DNA from: Singulisphaera sp. GP187
Lineage (GTDB): Bacteria > Planctomycetota > Phycisphaerae > Phycisphaerales > SM1A02
Reading direction: 5' to 3'
NCBI GenBank assembly: GCA_945871915.1
Contig: CAMBXO010000001.1
Location: 1-64,000 of the forward strand
DNA length: 64,000 nucleotides
The notes under the pieces were generated by a model, which saw only the letters and a list, made by a program, of their open reading frames with translations, was not told the origin of the DNA and did not search any database. This document shows positions 25,564-33,913 of the stretch, piece by piece; within the stretch, counting starts at the first letter, position 1, and every line of letters begins with the position of its first letter. The translations under genes were made by a program, and so were the position numbers.

Positions 25564-27656
25564 TCAATCTCCAAGGAGCATTGAGATCGGCGAATGCGGC
25601 CGTCGGGCCACGCCAAGTCGAAGGCAAGTTCCCATCGACCCGGCATATGCAGCAGCATCGGTTCCACCTTCCAGCACCCGGTCGAAGTTGGCGTAATGAC
25701 CGGTTGCACATTCATGCCATGACCATGATGTGGCATGGTGCAATCCACAAGGAGAGACACATTCTGAAGTGGCGCACCTGCAGCATCGACCGCGGTGACC
25801 TGCATGGCAAATGGTTCGCCTCGAGGAATCGCGCCGCCGGTTGTCCATTTCAATTGGCCACCTGAAAGAAGCGGCAACGAACCCGAACCTTCCAATGCGA
25901 GATCTCGATTCCGTTGGCGGAGCGATTGCTCGCGAGCGATATCTTCGGCGGAGGGTGCCAACGACGGCGGCGATTTGTCCTTGGCACGACTCTTACTCAG
26001 CGTGAAAGTGGCTTGCCATGCGCCATCGGCGCCAAATCGCTGGAGACGATGATTGCCGTAATCCGAAATCCAGATGGGGCCGGTTCCACCACCTGCTAAG
26101 CGACCTGGCAGCCACAGCTCGCCATCTTTGACTGCCTCCAAACCATTGAACCGTTGCGACTGTTCACGGGGCGCCACCACGGCGGACATTTCTTCGCCTT
26201 GTGCATTCACTCGCAGAAGCGAATCTTTGGCAGCGTCACTCACGATAAAGTGATCACCAGCGGCAACCGCCCCGCGGGGATCCACCGCCACCATCGTGAG
26301 CGGAACAAAAAGTGCCTGACCAGAATCTCGACGCTCGATGCCGTTGTTCCAAAGGAGAAGCAACCGCCCCTGTGCATCCACACTGGCCGCACGCAGCGGG
26401 TCACTTCCATTGCGAGGTCTCGCTGCACGAGCATCACGCTGAAATGTTCCAAGCGACTGCGTGGTCCATGCGACGGATCCATCGACAAACGCCACGCCGA
26501 TGCGTTGACCGTCTTGCACCAGGTCACACCCGGCAACTTCGGGAATGCCGGCTTCATTGCGGGCAACTCGCAGCGGAATGCCCTCACTGAGTCGGGCCAT
26601 AAAGGAGTCAAACTGGACTGGTGCTTTGGGATCGCGGCGAAGTTCCCACCGTTCAAGCCGATCCCCTAATTCGTCGAGCACCCACACGGCACTGCCATCG
26701 GATTCACACAAGACCGAGACGGGCTGACGAAACACTCCGGGGCGATCACCCGTTCCACCAAATGTGGCGACATGTGCCGGCGGATTGTTTCGTGAATCCC
26801 ACACCACCACGCATCCGCTTTCGGGTTCCCATGCCGCCACCACATCACCACCAACAGACAGATCTTCGCCGAAGTGGCTGTTCACTCCATCTTTGCTTGG
26901 CATGGGCGGTGCAGGCTGGATCGGTTCCGCTGCACCGCGAGGGCGAAAGATCTGCACGCGACGCTCGAATGGTTCTGCGATGGCGATGCGACCGCTTGCG
27001 GATTCCATCGCGATGCTGGTGGGGTAATGAATTCGGCCCTCGCCCTCGCGGGGACGCACGGCATGAAATCCAAAGATGTCGCGAAATCCGCCCTGCCAAT
27101 CAAGCCGTGTGACACGGTGATTCAGTCGATCGGTGATCAGCGGGCCTCCGGAGTCAAAGGCGATTCCTGAGGGGGCAACGAATTGACCGGGGAAAAAGCC
27201 TCGCTCGCCGCAAACTCGGATGTCGTCTTGGTCCACTCGAATCACGCGTGCGTTGCCGGTGTCGGCAATCCACAGAACACCCGACGGGTCGACGGCGGCG
27301 GCTTCGGGGGCCAACAGGCGACCGCATGGCCACGCCGCGCCAGTGACAAGATTCTGTGTGGCACCGCGTTGGACGGCGACATGATGATGCACCCTGTCCG
27401 CAACCACGGTCGAGTCACGCGTCACTCGATCCACTCGGCCGGGTGCAAGTGAGGTGCGGGACCCGTCGGGCTCAATGCGAATCAATCCCTCACGACCTGC
27501 GGCGATTAGCAGTCGGCCTTGCGAGTCAAATCCAACCTCCATCGGTTCAGCAACGCCAGCAATAGTGGTCTCAAAGACATAAGGTTGCTGAGCCAACGCC
27601 GGCGCGGCGAAGGCCAGAATCAGGGCGACGAGGTGTCGTCGGTGATGAAGCCGCAT
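25560..27656 (-). CDS. Exported NHL-repeat beta-propeller protein
   Basis: 698 residues from the ATG at 27656, which directly gives a signal peptide (LVALILAFAAPALA then QQPYVFE). Multiple NHL-type blades follow, for example PSGVLWIADTGNARVIRVD, GIAFDSGGPLITDRLNHRVTRLD and PIWISDYGNHRLQRFG, forming one or two propellers. The last ~100 residues look like a separate beta-domain with GRWELAFDLAWPDG. Overlap of 4 bases with the downstream di-haem peroxidase suggests a functional pair in the periplasm. It is divergent from the NhaD-like antiporter, with 63 bases between the starts. Function otherwise unknown. Confidence 0.82.
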   Translation of the reverse strand: MRLHHRRHLVALILAFAAPALAQQPYVFETTIAGVAEPMEVGFDSQGRLLIAAGREGLIRIEPDGSRTSLAPGRVDRVTRDSTVVADRVHHHVAVQRGATQNLVTGAAWPCGRLLAPEAAAVDPSGVLWIADTGNARVIRVDQDDIRVCGERGFFPGQFVAPSGIAFDSGGPLITDRLNHRVTRLDWQGGFRDIFGFHAVRPREGEGRIHYPTSIAMESASGRIAIAEPFERRVQIFRPRGAAEPIQPAPPMPSKDGVNSHFGEDLSVGGDVVAAWEPESGCVVVWDSRNNPPAHVATFGGTGDRPGVFRQPVSVLCESDGSAVWVLDELGDRLERWELRRDPKAPVQFDSFMARLSEGIPLRVARNEAGIPEVAGCDLVQDGQRIGVAFVDGSVAWTTQSLGTFQRDARAARPRNGSDPLRAASVDAQGRLLLLWNNGIERRDSGQALFVPLTMVAVDPRGAVAAGDHFIVSDAAKDSLLRVNAQGEEMSAVVAPREQSQRFNGLEAVKDGELWLPGRLAGGGTGPIWISDYGNHRLQRFGADGAWQATFTLSKSRAKDKSPPSLAPSAEDIAREQSLRQRNRDLALEGSGSLPLLSGGQLKWTTGGAIPRGEPFAMQVTAVDAAGAPLQNVSLLVDCTMPHHGHGMNVQPVITPTSTGCWKVEPMLLHMPGRWELAFDLAWPDGRIRRSQCSLEIE

Positions 27657-27719
27657 GCCGCAACGGTAGTCGCCCACACCGGCACACGCAACGCCATTCT
27701 TTCGGTTACACAACAGGCC

Positions 27720-29174
27720 ATGCATCCGCCGGCCTCCGGTCCTTCGTCAAGAATTCAACGTTTCACGCTTGGAGTTGGGGCGTTGTTCGTGGGCGTATTC
27801 GTTCTGATGGCTCTTGCTGGAACCCGGCAACCAGTGCCAGAAATGAATTCGCTGATTTCCTCTCAGACAGATTGGGTGATCGGCAGTCTGCCATTTGTGT
27901 TGTTGCTTACGGCCATGGCCGTTCTGCCGCTCATTCCCCAAGTTGAGATGTGGTGGGAACGCAACGCCACCAAGTTGTTGGTGAGCGGGATTCTTGGACT
28001 GCTGACCCTTGCATGGATTGCATGGCGAACCGGAACCCCAACGGCATGCGTTGCCGCCAGCCATGCGGTGCACGAGTATGTGCCGTTTCTTGTTCTTCTG
28101 TTTTCCCTTTACATGATTTCGGGTGGAGTTCACGTGGCTGGGCGCGTTCGTGCATCAACCACATGCAATGCGCTGGTTCTTTTTATCGGGGCTGTGCTCG
28201 CAAATGTGCTGGGCACCACCGGTGCAAGCGTGCTGTTGATCCGCCCCCTGCTACGGTCGAACGCGCACCGTCAGCACCGGGTGCATACGGTTGTGTTCTT
28301 TATTTTTCTTGTCAGCAATGTGGGTGGGTGTCTGTTGCCCATCGGAGATCCGCCTCTCTTTCTTGGATTTCTGCGAGGCGTTCCCTTCTTGTGGACACTC
28401 TCACTGTGGAAGGCGTGGCTTCTTGCGGTTGGATTGCTGCTGGCGTTGTACGTTGCCGTCGATCTCTGGATGCAACGGCATGATCGAACCACTGCGGTCG
28501 ATGAGGTTCCGGATCCTGTCAAGCTGCATGGATGGCCAAGCATTGTGTTGCTCGGCGTGGCCGTGGCCGTGGTGGGATGCATTGGACCGGACAGACCTAT
28601 TCCGGGGTGCACATGGACTCCGCCGGAATTTCTGAGAGAGGGGCTGCTGCTTCTCCTTGCGGGCATCAGCGTGATGGCCTCGCCGTGGAGCGAGCGAGTG
28701 CGACAGGGATTTTCTTCAACGCCCATCGTGGAAGTGGCGGCCTTGTTCGTTGGAATTTTTCTCACGATGCAAGTACCGCTCGCCGTTCTGGGTGCGAAGG
28801 GTTCCATGCTTGGGCTGCAGCAACCCTGGCAGATGTTTTGGTGGACGGGCGGGCTGTCGAGCATTTTGGATAACGCTCCTACGTATTTGGTTTTTCTTGA
28901 GGTCGCTCGACAGGCCACTCCACAAGTTGCAGCGACCGGTTCGGTCATGCTTGCCGATGGGTCGTACCTCTCAAGTGATTTGCTGACGGGGCTCTCACTC
29001 GGAGCGGTGTTTCTTGGGGCGATGACCTACATCGGAAATGGACCAAACCTTATGGTGCGATCGATCGCGTGCAGCGAAGGCGTGAAGATGCCAGGTTTTG
29101 TTGGCTACTTTCTCTGGGCCATCGCACTCCTTCTGCCGGCCTTGGCGATCGTGCAATGGGCTTTGATTTCCTAA
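27720..29174 (+). CDS. NhaD-like sodium/proton antiporter
   Basis: Polytopic inner-membrane transporter, 484 residues with about 11-12 hydrophobic segments. ANVLGTTGASVLLIRPLL, FIFLVSNVGGCLLPIGDPP and SSILDNAPTYLVFLEVA match the ion-transporter superfamily members annotated as NhaD-type Na+/H+ antiporters. The C-terminal MTYIGNGPNLMVRSIA is also characteristic. The ATG at 27720 begins just before the first helix. In-frame upstream starts such as 27645 would overlap the divergent NHL gene. Likely role is sodium export and pH homeostasis, which fits a marine or saline habitat. No antiporter subunits or regulators are adjacent. Confidence 0.85.
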   Translation: MHPPASGPSSRIQRFTLGVGALFVGVFVLMALAGTRQPVPEMNSLISSQTDWVIGSLPFVLLLTAMAVLPLIPQVEMWWERNATKLLVSGILGLLTLAWIAWRTGTPTACVAASHAVHEYVPFLVLLFSLYMISGGVHVAGRVRASTTCNALVLFIGAVLANVLGTTGASVLLIRPLLRSNAHRQHRVHTVVFFIFLVSNVGGCLLPIGDPPLFLGFLRGVPFLWTLSLWKAWLLAVGLLLALYVAVDLWMQRHDRTTAVDEVPDPVKLHGWPSIVLLGVAVAVVGCIGPDRPIPGCTWTPPEFLREGLLLLLAGISVMASPWSERVRQGFSSTPIVEVAALFVGIFLTMQVPLAVLGAKGSMLGLQQPWQMFWWTGGLSSILDNAPTYLVFLEVARQATPQVAATGSVMLADGSYLSSDLLTGLSLGAVFLGAMTYIGNGPNLMVRSIACSEGVKMPGFVGYFLWAIALLLPALAIVQWALIS

Positions 29175-29216
29175 GCGTGCCGTCGCACGGACTGCGGGGT
29201 GACGCACGCGGGGATT

Positions 29217-29993
29217 TTATTTTGCAGGGGCCGCTGGATCAACGGCGTCTGGTCGCTTCATGGCAGCGTAGATGATGGATTGAACGGCAATGCTCTCGCC
29301 CACGACGCGCCCCACTCGTGCGCTGGCCGCATCAAGATTGGCGATGGATCCGGAATCAAGGTCTCGTTGAAAATCCATCAAGGCGTGTTCGACCGAGAGC
29401 ATCATGCTGGCTATGACGCTCCATTCATCTCTGGTATCTGGCCAGTACGGGCTGTCACGCAACATCTCCACAGGAATCCGTAACCGCCACCCCGCATCGG
29501 TCTGCACCAACGACAGTGCGCCCGCAAACACAGGCTCACCATCGAACTGCAACGAAGCGGTTCCATCACCAAGATCGGCGGTGGTGAGTTGTTGCCGTTG
29601 CGCGGTAAGCCACTCAGCGGGATCCGCCATGATGGCCACAGCAATCTGTCGCGTTGACGGGTCACGTTTGTTGAGTGCGGCGCGCATTTCTCGAGCCACC
29701 TCTCGCGGGAATTTCTCACGCAGGACCTCCGCCACGCGGAGCAATCGGGCCAGCATCTGTCCTGCCTTGGCTTTGACTTCGGCGATGGCACTGGTTTCCG
29801 TTACACCATCTTCAAAGGTGATCTCGCGAGCAGGAATCTCGATCAAGTCCGGAAGGTGCTGGGTCTGTTGAGTGCGGACCATCGCAATTGCGGAGTCAAT
29901 CACCGCATCAGGCGTGGAGGTGTCAATGTCAGATCGCTGACACCCCGCACACAGAATGGCTGCCAGCAGTGTGGCTCGTCGCATTCGCTCCAT
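29217..29993 (-). CDS. Hypothetical lipoprotein
   Basis: Not recognised. About 258 residues from the ATG at 29993; a second ATG at 29984 is equally possible. RRATLLAAILCAGC is a lipoprotein signal with the lipid-modified Cys in CAGC. The rest is soluble and mixed alpha/beta, rich in Ala, Arg and Asp. Sections such as DPAEWLTAQRQQLTTADLGDG and LVQTDAGWRLRIPVEML resemble the periplasmic folds that average a quantity over a stretch, but no family can be named. It is divergent from thiS (54 bases between starts) and convergent with the antiporter gene. Confidence 0.6.
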   Translation of the reverse strand: MERMRRATLLAAILCAGCQRSDIDTSTPDAVIDSAIAMVRTQQTQHLPDLIEIPAREITFEDGVTETSAIAEVKAKAGQMLARLLRVAEVLREKFPREVAREMRAALNKRDPSTRQIAVAIMADPAEWLTAQRQQLTTADLGDGTASLQFDGEPVFAGALSLVQTDAGWRLRIPVEMLRDSPYWPDTRDEWSVIASMMLSVEHALMDFQRDLDSGSIANLDAASARVGRVVGESIAVQSIIYAAMKRPDAVDPAAPAK

Positions 29994-30047
29994 CGTAATG
30001 GCTTCAACACGCATAGGAACCATGCATCAGTGACTACCATTGGCGAC

Positions 30048-30248
30048 ATGAAGGTGGTGCTCAATGGCGAAGTTCGGGTGGTGCAATCGTCTGGCACCGT
30101 CCAAGAATTGCTGCACGAAGTCGGTCGTGACACCGTCCCGTGCGCGGTGGAAGTGAATTGCAATCTTGTTCCAAAGAAGCAGCATGGTGTGCATCAACTG
30201 CATGAGGGTGATCGCATTGAGGTGGTGACGCTTGTAGGAGGTGGATGA
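30048..30248 (+). CDS. thiS: Sulfur carrier protein ThiS
   Basis: Ubiquitin-like sulfur carrier for thiamine thiazole synthesis, 66 residues. It begins [12 protein letters not shown] and ends in LVGGG, providing the diglycine terminus that is adenylated and converted to thiocarboxylate. [14 protein letters not shown] is the conserved C-terminal strand. The stop overlaps the thiG start by 3-4 bases, the usual thiS-thiG pairing. No TPP riboswitch can fit in the 54 bases separating it from the divergent lipoprotein gene, and none of its core sequence is visible. Confidence 0.93.
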   Translation: MKVVLNGEVRVVQSSGTVQELLHEVGRDTVPCAVEVNCNLVPKKQHGVHQLHEGDRIEVVTLVGGG

Positions 30249-31117
30249 TGGCTTCGATTGAGACATGCGAAACGTCCGCGATCAGGATTCCACCGTTACG
30301 AGTGGGCAGTTTTTCGCTTCAGAGCCGTCTGATTGTTGGCACCGGCAAGTATCGAGATCCGGAGCAGATGGTGGTTGCCATCGAAGCCAGTGGTGCGGAT
30401 GTGGTGACCGTTGCTGTTCGTCGCGAACGGCTTGTGGATGCACAGGGTCGATCGCTGCTTGAGGCGCTTCCACTCGATCGGCTCACCATTCTGCCCAATA
30501 CCGCCGGGTGTTTCACCGCTGAGGATGCCGTGCGCGTGGCTCGACTTGGGCGAGATGTTCTGGAACAACTTGGCAATGCGGGCGCTCGCTGGGTGAAACT
30601 GGAAGTGCTTGGAGACAAGGCCACGCTGATGCCTGATCCGGTGGGAACACTCCAGGCGTGTGCCGAACTCACCAAAGATGGCTTTGAAGTGTTGTGCTAC
30701 AGCAGTGATGATGCAATGCTGGCCAGGAGATTGCGAGATGCTGGGGCAACCAGTGTGATGCCGGCTGGTAGCCCGATCGGTTCCGGTCGAGGTGTTGCAA
30801 ATCCGGAGGCGATCGCAGTGCTGCTGCAAGTTCTGAAGGATCCAACACAGGGTGGGCAAAGCGATTTCCCGGTCATTGTGGATGCTGGTGTTGGCGTGCC
30901 AAGTGATGTCACGCTTGCGATGGAGTTGGGAGCCGATGGGGTTTTGCTGAACACCGGCATTGCACATGCAACAGATCCACATCGAATGGCGCATGCAATG
31001 AAACTGGCGTGCGCCGCTGGATATTGGGGTGCGCGATCCGGGCGTATTCCACGCAAATTGCTTGGCTCGGCGAGCAGCCCGTGGAGCGGATCATTTGTTC
31101 ACATTCCGGGGGAGTGA
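30245..31117 (+). CDS. thiG: Thiazole synthase ThiG
   Basis: TIM-barrel enzyme that makes the thiazole phosphate of thiamine from deoxyxylulose 5-phosphate, dehydroglycine and ThiS thiocarboxylate. It is 290 residues; the family is usually ~255-270, and the extra length is at the ends. [14 protein letters not shown] opens the barrel, WVKLEVLGD carries the Schiff-base Lys, and [13 protein letters not shown] and [11 protein letters not shown] are the phosphate-binding loops. ATG overlaps the thiS stop; a second ATG one codon later is possible. It converges on the aminotransferase, with a 71-base palindrome between them. Other thiamine genes are not in the window. Confidence 0.95.
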   Translation: MMASIETCETSAIRIPPLRVGSFSLQSRLIVGTGKYRDPEQMVVAIEASGADVVTVAVRRERLVDAQGRSLLEALPLDRLTILPNTAGCFTAEDAVRVARLGRDVLEQLGNAGARWVKLEVLGDKATLMPDPVGTLQACAELTKDGFEVLCYSSDDAMLARRLRDAGATSVMPAGSPIGSGRGVANPEAIAVLLQVLKDPTQGGQSDFPVIVDAGVGVPSDVTLAMELGADGVLLNTGIAHATDPHRMAHAMKLACAAGYWGARSGRIPRKLLGSASSPWSGSFVHIPGE

Positions 31118-31128
31118 GAACGGGAGTA

Positions 31129-31199
31129 ATAACTAGGGACGGGGGTTGTTATTTGTCACGGCTCTGCCGTGACAAATAACAACCCCCGTCCCTAGTTAT
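31129..31199. repeat. Perfect 71-base palindrome (34-bp arms, 3-base loop)
   Basis: Arms 31129-31162 and 31166-31199 are exact reverse complements around the loop TCT. The arm begins ATAACTAGGGACGGGGGTTG and ends TGTCACGGC. It lies in the gap between convergent thiG and the aminotransferase, and its right end coincides with the last base of the aminotransferase stop codon. No T-run follows either arm, so it is not a textbook intrinsic terminator, although such a stem would stop or protect both transcripts. The outer sequence contributes stop codons in more than one frame. A REP-like or miniature mobile element, of the kind mobilised by Y1/RAYT transposases, is the most likely origin; this is inference. 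Confidence 0.9.
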
Positions 31200-32377
31200 C
31201 ACCCCACCATCAACTCACGAAGAACCGCAAGACCTTCTTGAAGCTTCGCCGGACTCGCGGCAAAACTCAATCGGAAATGTGAATCGCGTCGGCTGAACAC
31301 ATTGCCAGGAATAACCAGCACCCGATGCTTGATCGCACGCTCAACAAATTCGCTCGCAGAAATTCCAAGTCGCTCGGGAACTTTCACAAACGCATAGAAC
31401 GCCCCTCCGGGCCGCACGACGTCCGTAACACCTTCAAATGCCTTCAGCACCATGTCGCGGCGATTGGCGTAGTCGGCGATGATCGGTGAAAGATCACATC
31501 CAAAGGATGGAATCACTCCCCATTGCAATGGCGTGGGTGCACACACATAGGTGTACTGTTGCAATTTGCATATTTCCTGAATGAGCGGTGTCGGGCCTGC
31601 GGCATAACCCATACGCCATCCGGTGCATCCGTAGGCCTTTCCAAACCCACGGATCAGCAAGCACTCTTCACTCACACGGGCCGGGCTTGGACAGTGCCCA
31701 TGCTCACACGCATCAGGAAAGCAGAACTCGTCATAAATTTCATCGCTGATCAAGAGCACGCGTCGCCTGTGACAGAGATCCACAAGATCCCGAATCTCAA
31801 GTTCTGTCAGAACCGTCCCGCACGGATTGCTTGGAGAATTCACGAGCACGGCTTTGGTGCGGGGCGTGATGAGCGATTCAACACGCTCAGCGGTCAAACG
31901 AAAATCTGGATAGGTATCGCAGAGAACACACTGCGCACCAATCAACTTGGCCACTTGCGGATACATGACAAAGTACGGATCGGCCGCAATAAACTCATCT
32001 CCAGGATCCAGCACTGCCATCAGCGCAAGCATCAGCCCGCCACTTGTTCCGCTGGTCACCACGCAGTCTAAATCCGCGCTGGGCCCCTTCCACCCAACAT
32101 CGGCAGCCAAATATTCCCACACGGCCCGTAGCAAGTCAGGGATTCCCTGCGTCACGGAATAGCCATTGCGATGTTCACGCACAGCATGTGTGGTCGCTTC
32201 AAGCATGGCCTGCGGAACATGAAAGTCAGGCTGACCGATCGAAAGATTGATCGGGTCCTTCATGCGAGCAGCAAGATCAAAGACTCGCCGGATGCCGGAA
32301 CTGTCGATCGATTGACTCCGCGCAGAAATGAGCCGCTCCATCGCAAGTCGTGGCATGGACTCCGAACCACCTTGCAT
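31199..32377 (-). CDS. Pyridoxal phosphate-dependent aminotransferase (class I/II, AspC-like)
   Basis: Fold-type I aminotransferase, 392 residues. INLSIGQPDFHVPQAM is the N-terminal substrate-binding region. VVTSGTSGGLMLAL corresponds to the PLP phosphate loop. VNSPSNPCGTVL carries the conserved Asn, SDEIYDEF the Asp and Tyr, and RGFGKAYGCTGWRMGY the Schiff-base Lys. The arginine near SFAASPAK in the C-terminus fits the alpha-carboxylate contact. It probably acts on aspartate or another common amino acid; the sequence does not fix the donor. Starts at 32377 and 32356 are both possible. The gene's stop abuts the 71-base palindrome. Confidence 0.9.
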   Translation of the reverse strand: MQGGSESMPRLAMERLISARSQSIDSSGIRRVFDLAARMKDPINLSIGQPDFHVPQAMLEATTHAVREHRNGYSVTQGIPDLLRAVWEYLAADVGWKGPSADLDCVVTSGTSGGLMLALMAVLDPGDEFIAADPYFVMYPQVAKLIGAQCVLCDTYPDFRLTAERVESLITPRTKAVLVNSPSNPCGTVLTELEIRDLVDLCHRRRVLLISDEIYDEFCFPDACEHGHCPSPARVSEECLLIRGFGKAYGCTGWRMGYAAGPTPLIQEICKLQQYTYVCAPTPLQWGVIPSFGCDLSPIIADYANRRDMVLKAFEGVTDVVRPGGAFYAFVKVPERLGISASEFVERAIKHRVLVIPGNVFSRRDSHFRLSFAASPAKLQEGLAVLRELMVG

Positions 32378-32383
32378 GCGGTG

Positions 32384-32719
32384 CTACTTCTTCTTAGCGG
32401 CTGGCTTGGCGGCCGCAGCGGCTGCCGGCTTACCACCAGCGGCTGCCGGCTTACCACCAGCGGCTGCCGGCTTCGCACCTGCCGTTGCCGCAGCAGCGAC
32501 AGGCTTACCGTCTGCACCAACTTCATCGGCCTTCTTGGCAGCCTTCTTACCAGCCACAGCCTTGATGGAACGAACCTTGACCAGATTCAAGGCTGAACGG
32601 GATTTTGGATCGAAGCCGGACTCAAGCGTGAGCTTGGCAATGCGCTCAGCGCGAGTCAGCACATTGCGATGCTGATTGAGGGCTCCGGACTGGGTCTTCA
32701 GACTTGAATGAATGCTCAT
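32384..32719 (-). CDS. Small basic protein of the PVC superphylum type, with Ala/Lys-rich tail
   Basis: 111 residues. The N-terminal half (MSIHSSLKTQSG, HRNVLTRAERIAKL, SALNLVKVRSIK) matches a short, highly conserved basic protein found in planctomycetes, verrucomicrobia and chlamydiae, which has been suggested to be ribosome-associated. The family member usually ends near residue 60. Here a further ~50 residues are almost only Ala, Lys, Pro and Gly, like the tail of a histone H1-like protein, built from a 7-residue repeat (PAAAGGK). Nucleic-acid binding is the natural inference. It lies 6 bases upstream of the aminotransferase gene on the same strand. Confidence 0.8.
   Translation of the reverse strand: MSIHSSLKTQSGALNQHRNVLTRAERIAKLTLESGFDPKSRSALNLVKVRSIKAVAGKKAAKKADEVGADGKPVAAAATAGAKPAAAGGKPAAAGGKPAAAAAAKPAAKKK
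32417..32473 (-). repeat. 21-bp tandem repeat, 2.7 copies, inside the small basic protein gene
   Basis: Unit of 21 bases at 32417-32437 and 32438-32458, with a partial third to 32473. It is in frame and encodes the heptad repeat of Pro, Ala, Gly and Lys in the protein tail. Exact unit copies point to recent slippage, so length variation between strains is expected. Confidence 0.85.
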
Positions 32720-32773
32720 GGGTGTCGTGTGGGGTGAAAAGTTCCGAACGAAAGAAAGTGCCGGGCATCGTGC

Positions 32774-33478
32774 CTAGCGGAAAAGTTCTAAGTAGGCATC
32801 CGAGAAATCTCGATTGCCTTTGGTCTTCGCTTTCCAGCGTTGACCGGCGGTCTTGATCCGTGCCTCAAGTTTCTGTCCGTCCTCTGACTTGCGGGCTTCG
32901 CTATTGGCCAAGCCGGGCAGAACAATGATTTTGCGGAATTTAGGATTATGGTCGAGAACGAGGTGCGCATCAAGCCCTTCGGCACGACAGAACGCCAACA
33001 TGGGCTCTGCACCCTCGTCAGAAGGGCGTGCAATAACAAAATAATTCACCCCCTTCAGCCGCGGCTCCCCCTGGGAACCCTGCGTTGACATGGGGTCATT
33101 TCCCGCGGCGGGTTCCACATTTGCCCTGGCAGCTTCAACTCGAGGCGACGTGGTCGTCACCACTGCGGTTGAGGGCAGCGATGGAGCAGAGGTCAAGGGA
33201 TCTCGGACATCTTGCATTGTTGCACGCGCCGTGTCCTGTCCTACTCGTTGCGTGAGGCCTGCGGCCCAGCCGGCACTTTTCCCGCGGCCATAGCCAAAGG
33301 CATAAGCGATGACCGCCACCACCAACACTCCAACTCCCAGCAGCCAGAGAAATCCAAGTGGAATGCGGAGCGAACGCATGGCGGACGACACAAACGGTGA
33401 GGCCATGGGTGCCGCCGCTTCACCGCCTGGGTGACTGCGTGCAAGTTCGTAGAGCGTGGGCAAACCGCGTCGTCGCAT
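32774..33478 (-). CDS. Hypothetical single-pass membrane protein, possibly SPOR-like C-terminus
   Basis: Not assigned to a named family. 234 residues: a cytoplasmic N-terminus (RRRGLPTLYELARS), a transmembrane helix at about 38-62 (PLGFLWLLGVGVLVVAVIAY), a Thr/Ser/Pro-rich linker, and a folded C-terminal domain of about 95 residues starting GVNYFVIARPSDEG. The alternation of strands with RKIIVLPGL recalls small peptidoglycan-binding domains such as SPOR, but the match is weak. It lies 9 bases after the start-side gene acpS on the same strand, so likely cotranscribed. A role at the cell envelope is possible. Confidence 0.65.
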   Translation of the reverse strand: MRRRGLPTLYELARSHPGGEAAAPMASPFVSSAMRSLRIPLGFLWLLGVGVLVVAVIAYAFGYGRGKSAGWAAGLTQRVGQDTARATMQDVRDPLTSAPSLPSTAVVTTTSPRVEAARANVEPAAGNDPMSTQGSQGEPRLKGVNYFVIARPSDEGAEPMLAFCRAEGLDAHLVLDHNPKFRKIIVLPGLANSEARKSEDGQKLEARIKTAGQRWKAKTKGNRDFSDAYLELFR

Positions 33479-33487
33479 GGCCGCATC

Positions 33488-33913
33488 CTACCTAGAAAGA
33501 TTTGGCGGCTGGCATCTGCCCGCAAGCACGCTTGCCATCGCCGCATGATCGGTATGCGTAAGGCTAATGCGCCACGCCGTAATGCCCTGCTCGATCGCCA
33601 CGGCAGCAAGTTGTCCATGCACACGCAACGAAGGTGATCCATCCGCTTCATGCACCACTTCGGCATCCGTCCACGCAATGCCGCTTCGCCACCCGGTCCC
33701 CATTGCTTTCATGGCCGCTTCCTTTGCAGCAAAGCGTGCGGCATACCGCTCGGCTCGGCGCTTGCCGCCCGCGTCCGCATAGGAGCGTTCGGTGGCGGTG
33801 AACACCCGTTCAAGAAATCGATCGCCGTGTTCAGCGAGCATGCGATCCACTCGTGCCACCTCAATGAGATCCACACCGTGCCCCACCACAATCATTCCTG
33901 TGTGATCGATCAT
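33488..33913 (-). CDS. acpS: Holo-[acyl-carrier-protein] synthase
   Basis: Transfers 4'-phosphopantetheine from CoA to acyl carrier protein. 141 residues from the ATG at 33913, which overlaps the stop of the upstream gene by 4 bases. The Mg-binding start GHGVDLIEVARVDRM and the catalytic segment RYAARFAAKEAAMKAMGTG (Phe-x-x-Lys-Glu-Ala) are both intact. SLTHTDHAAMASVLA is the C-terminal strand. Frames opening further upstream only read through the neighbour and are not used. Its length is typical of the AcpS class. Confidence 0.94.
   Translation of the reverse strand: MIDHTGMIVVGHGVDLIEVARVDRMLAEHGDRFLERVFTATERSYADAGGKRRAERYAARFAAKEAAMKAMGTGWRSGIAWTDAEVVHEADGSPSLRVHGQLAAVAIEQGITAWRISLTHTDHAAMASVLAGRCQPPNLSR

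Noticed and set aside
29175-29209. A 6-bp inverted pair after the antiporter, followed by a T-rich stretch
   Set aside because: The arms GCGTGC and GCACGC are short and separated by 23 bases, and the T-stretch is interrupted. Too weak to call a terminator.
29994-30047. A possible TPP riboswitch before thiS
   Set aside because: Only 54 bases separate thiS from the divergent lipoprotein start, too short for the aptamer, and no core TPP motif is visible.
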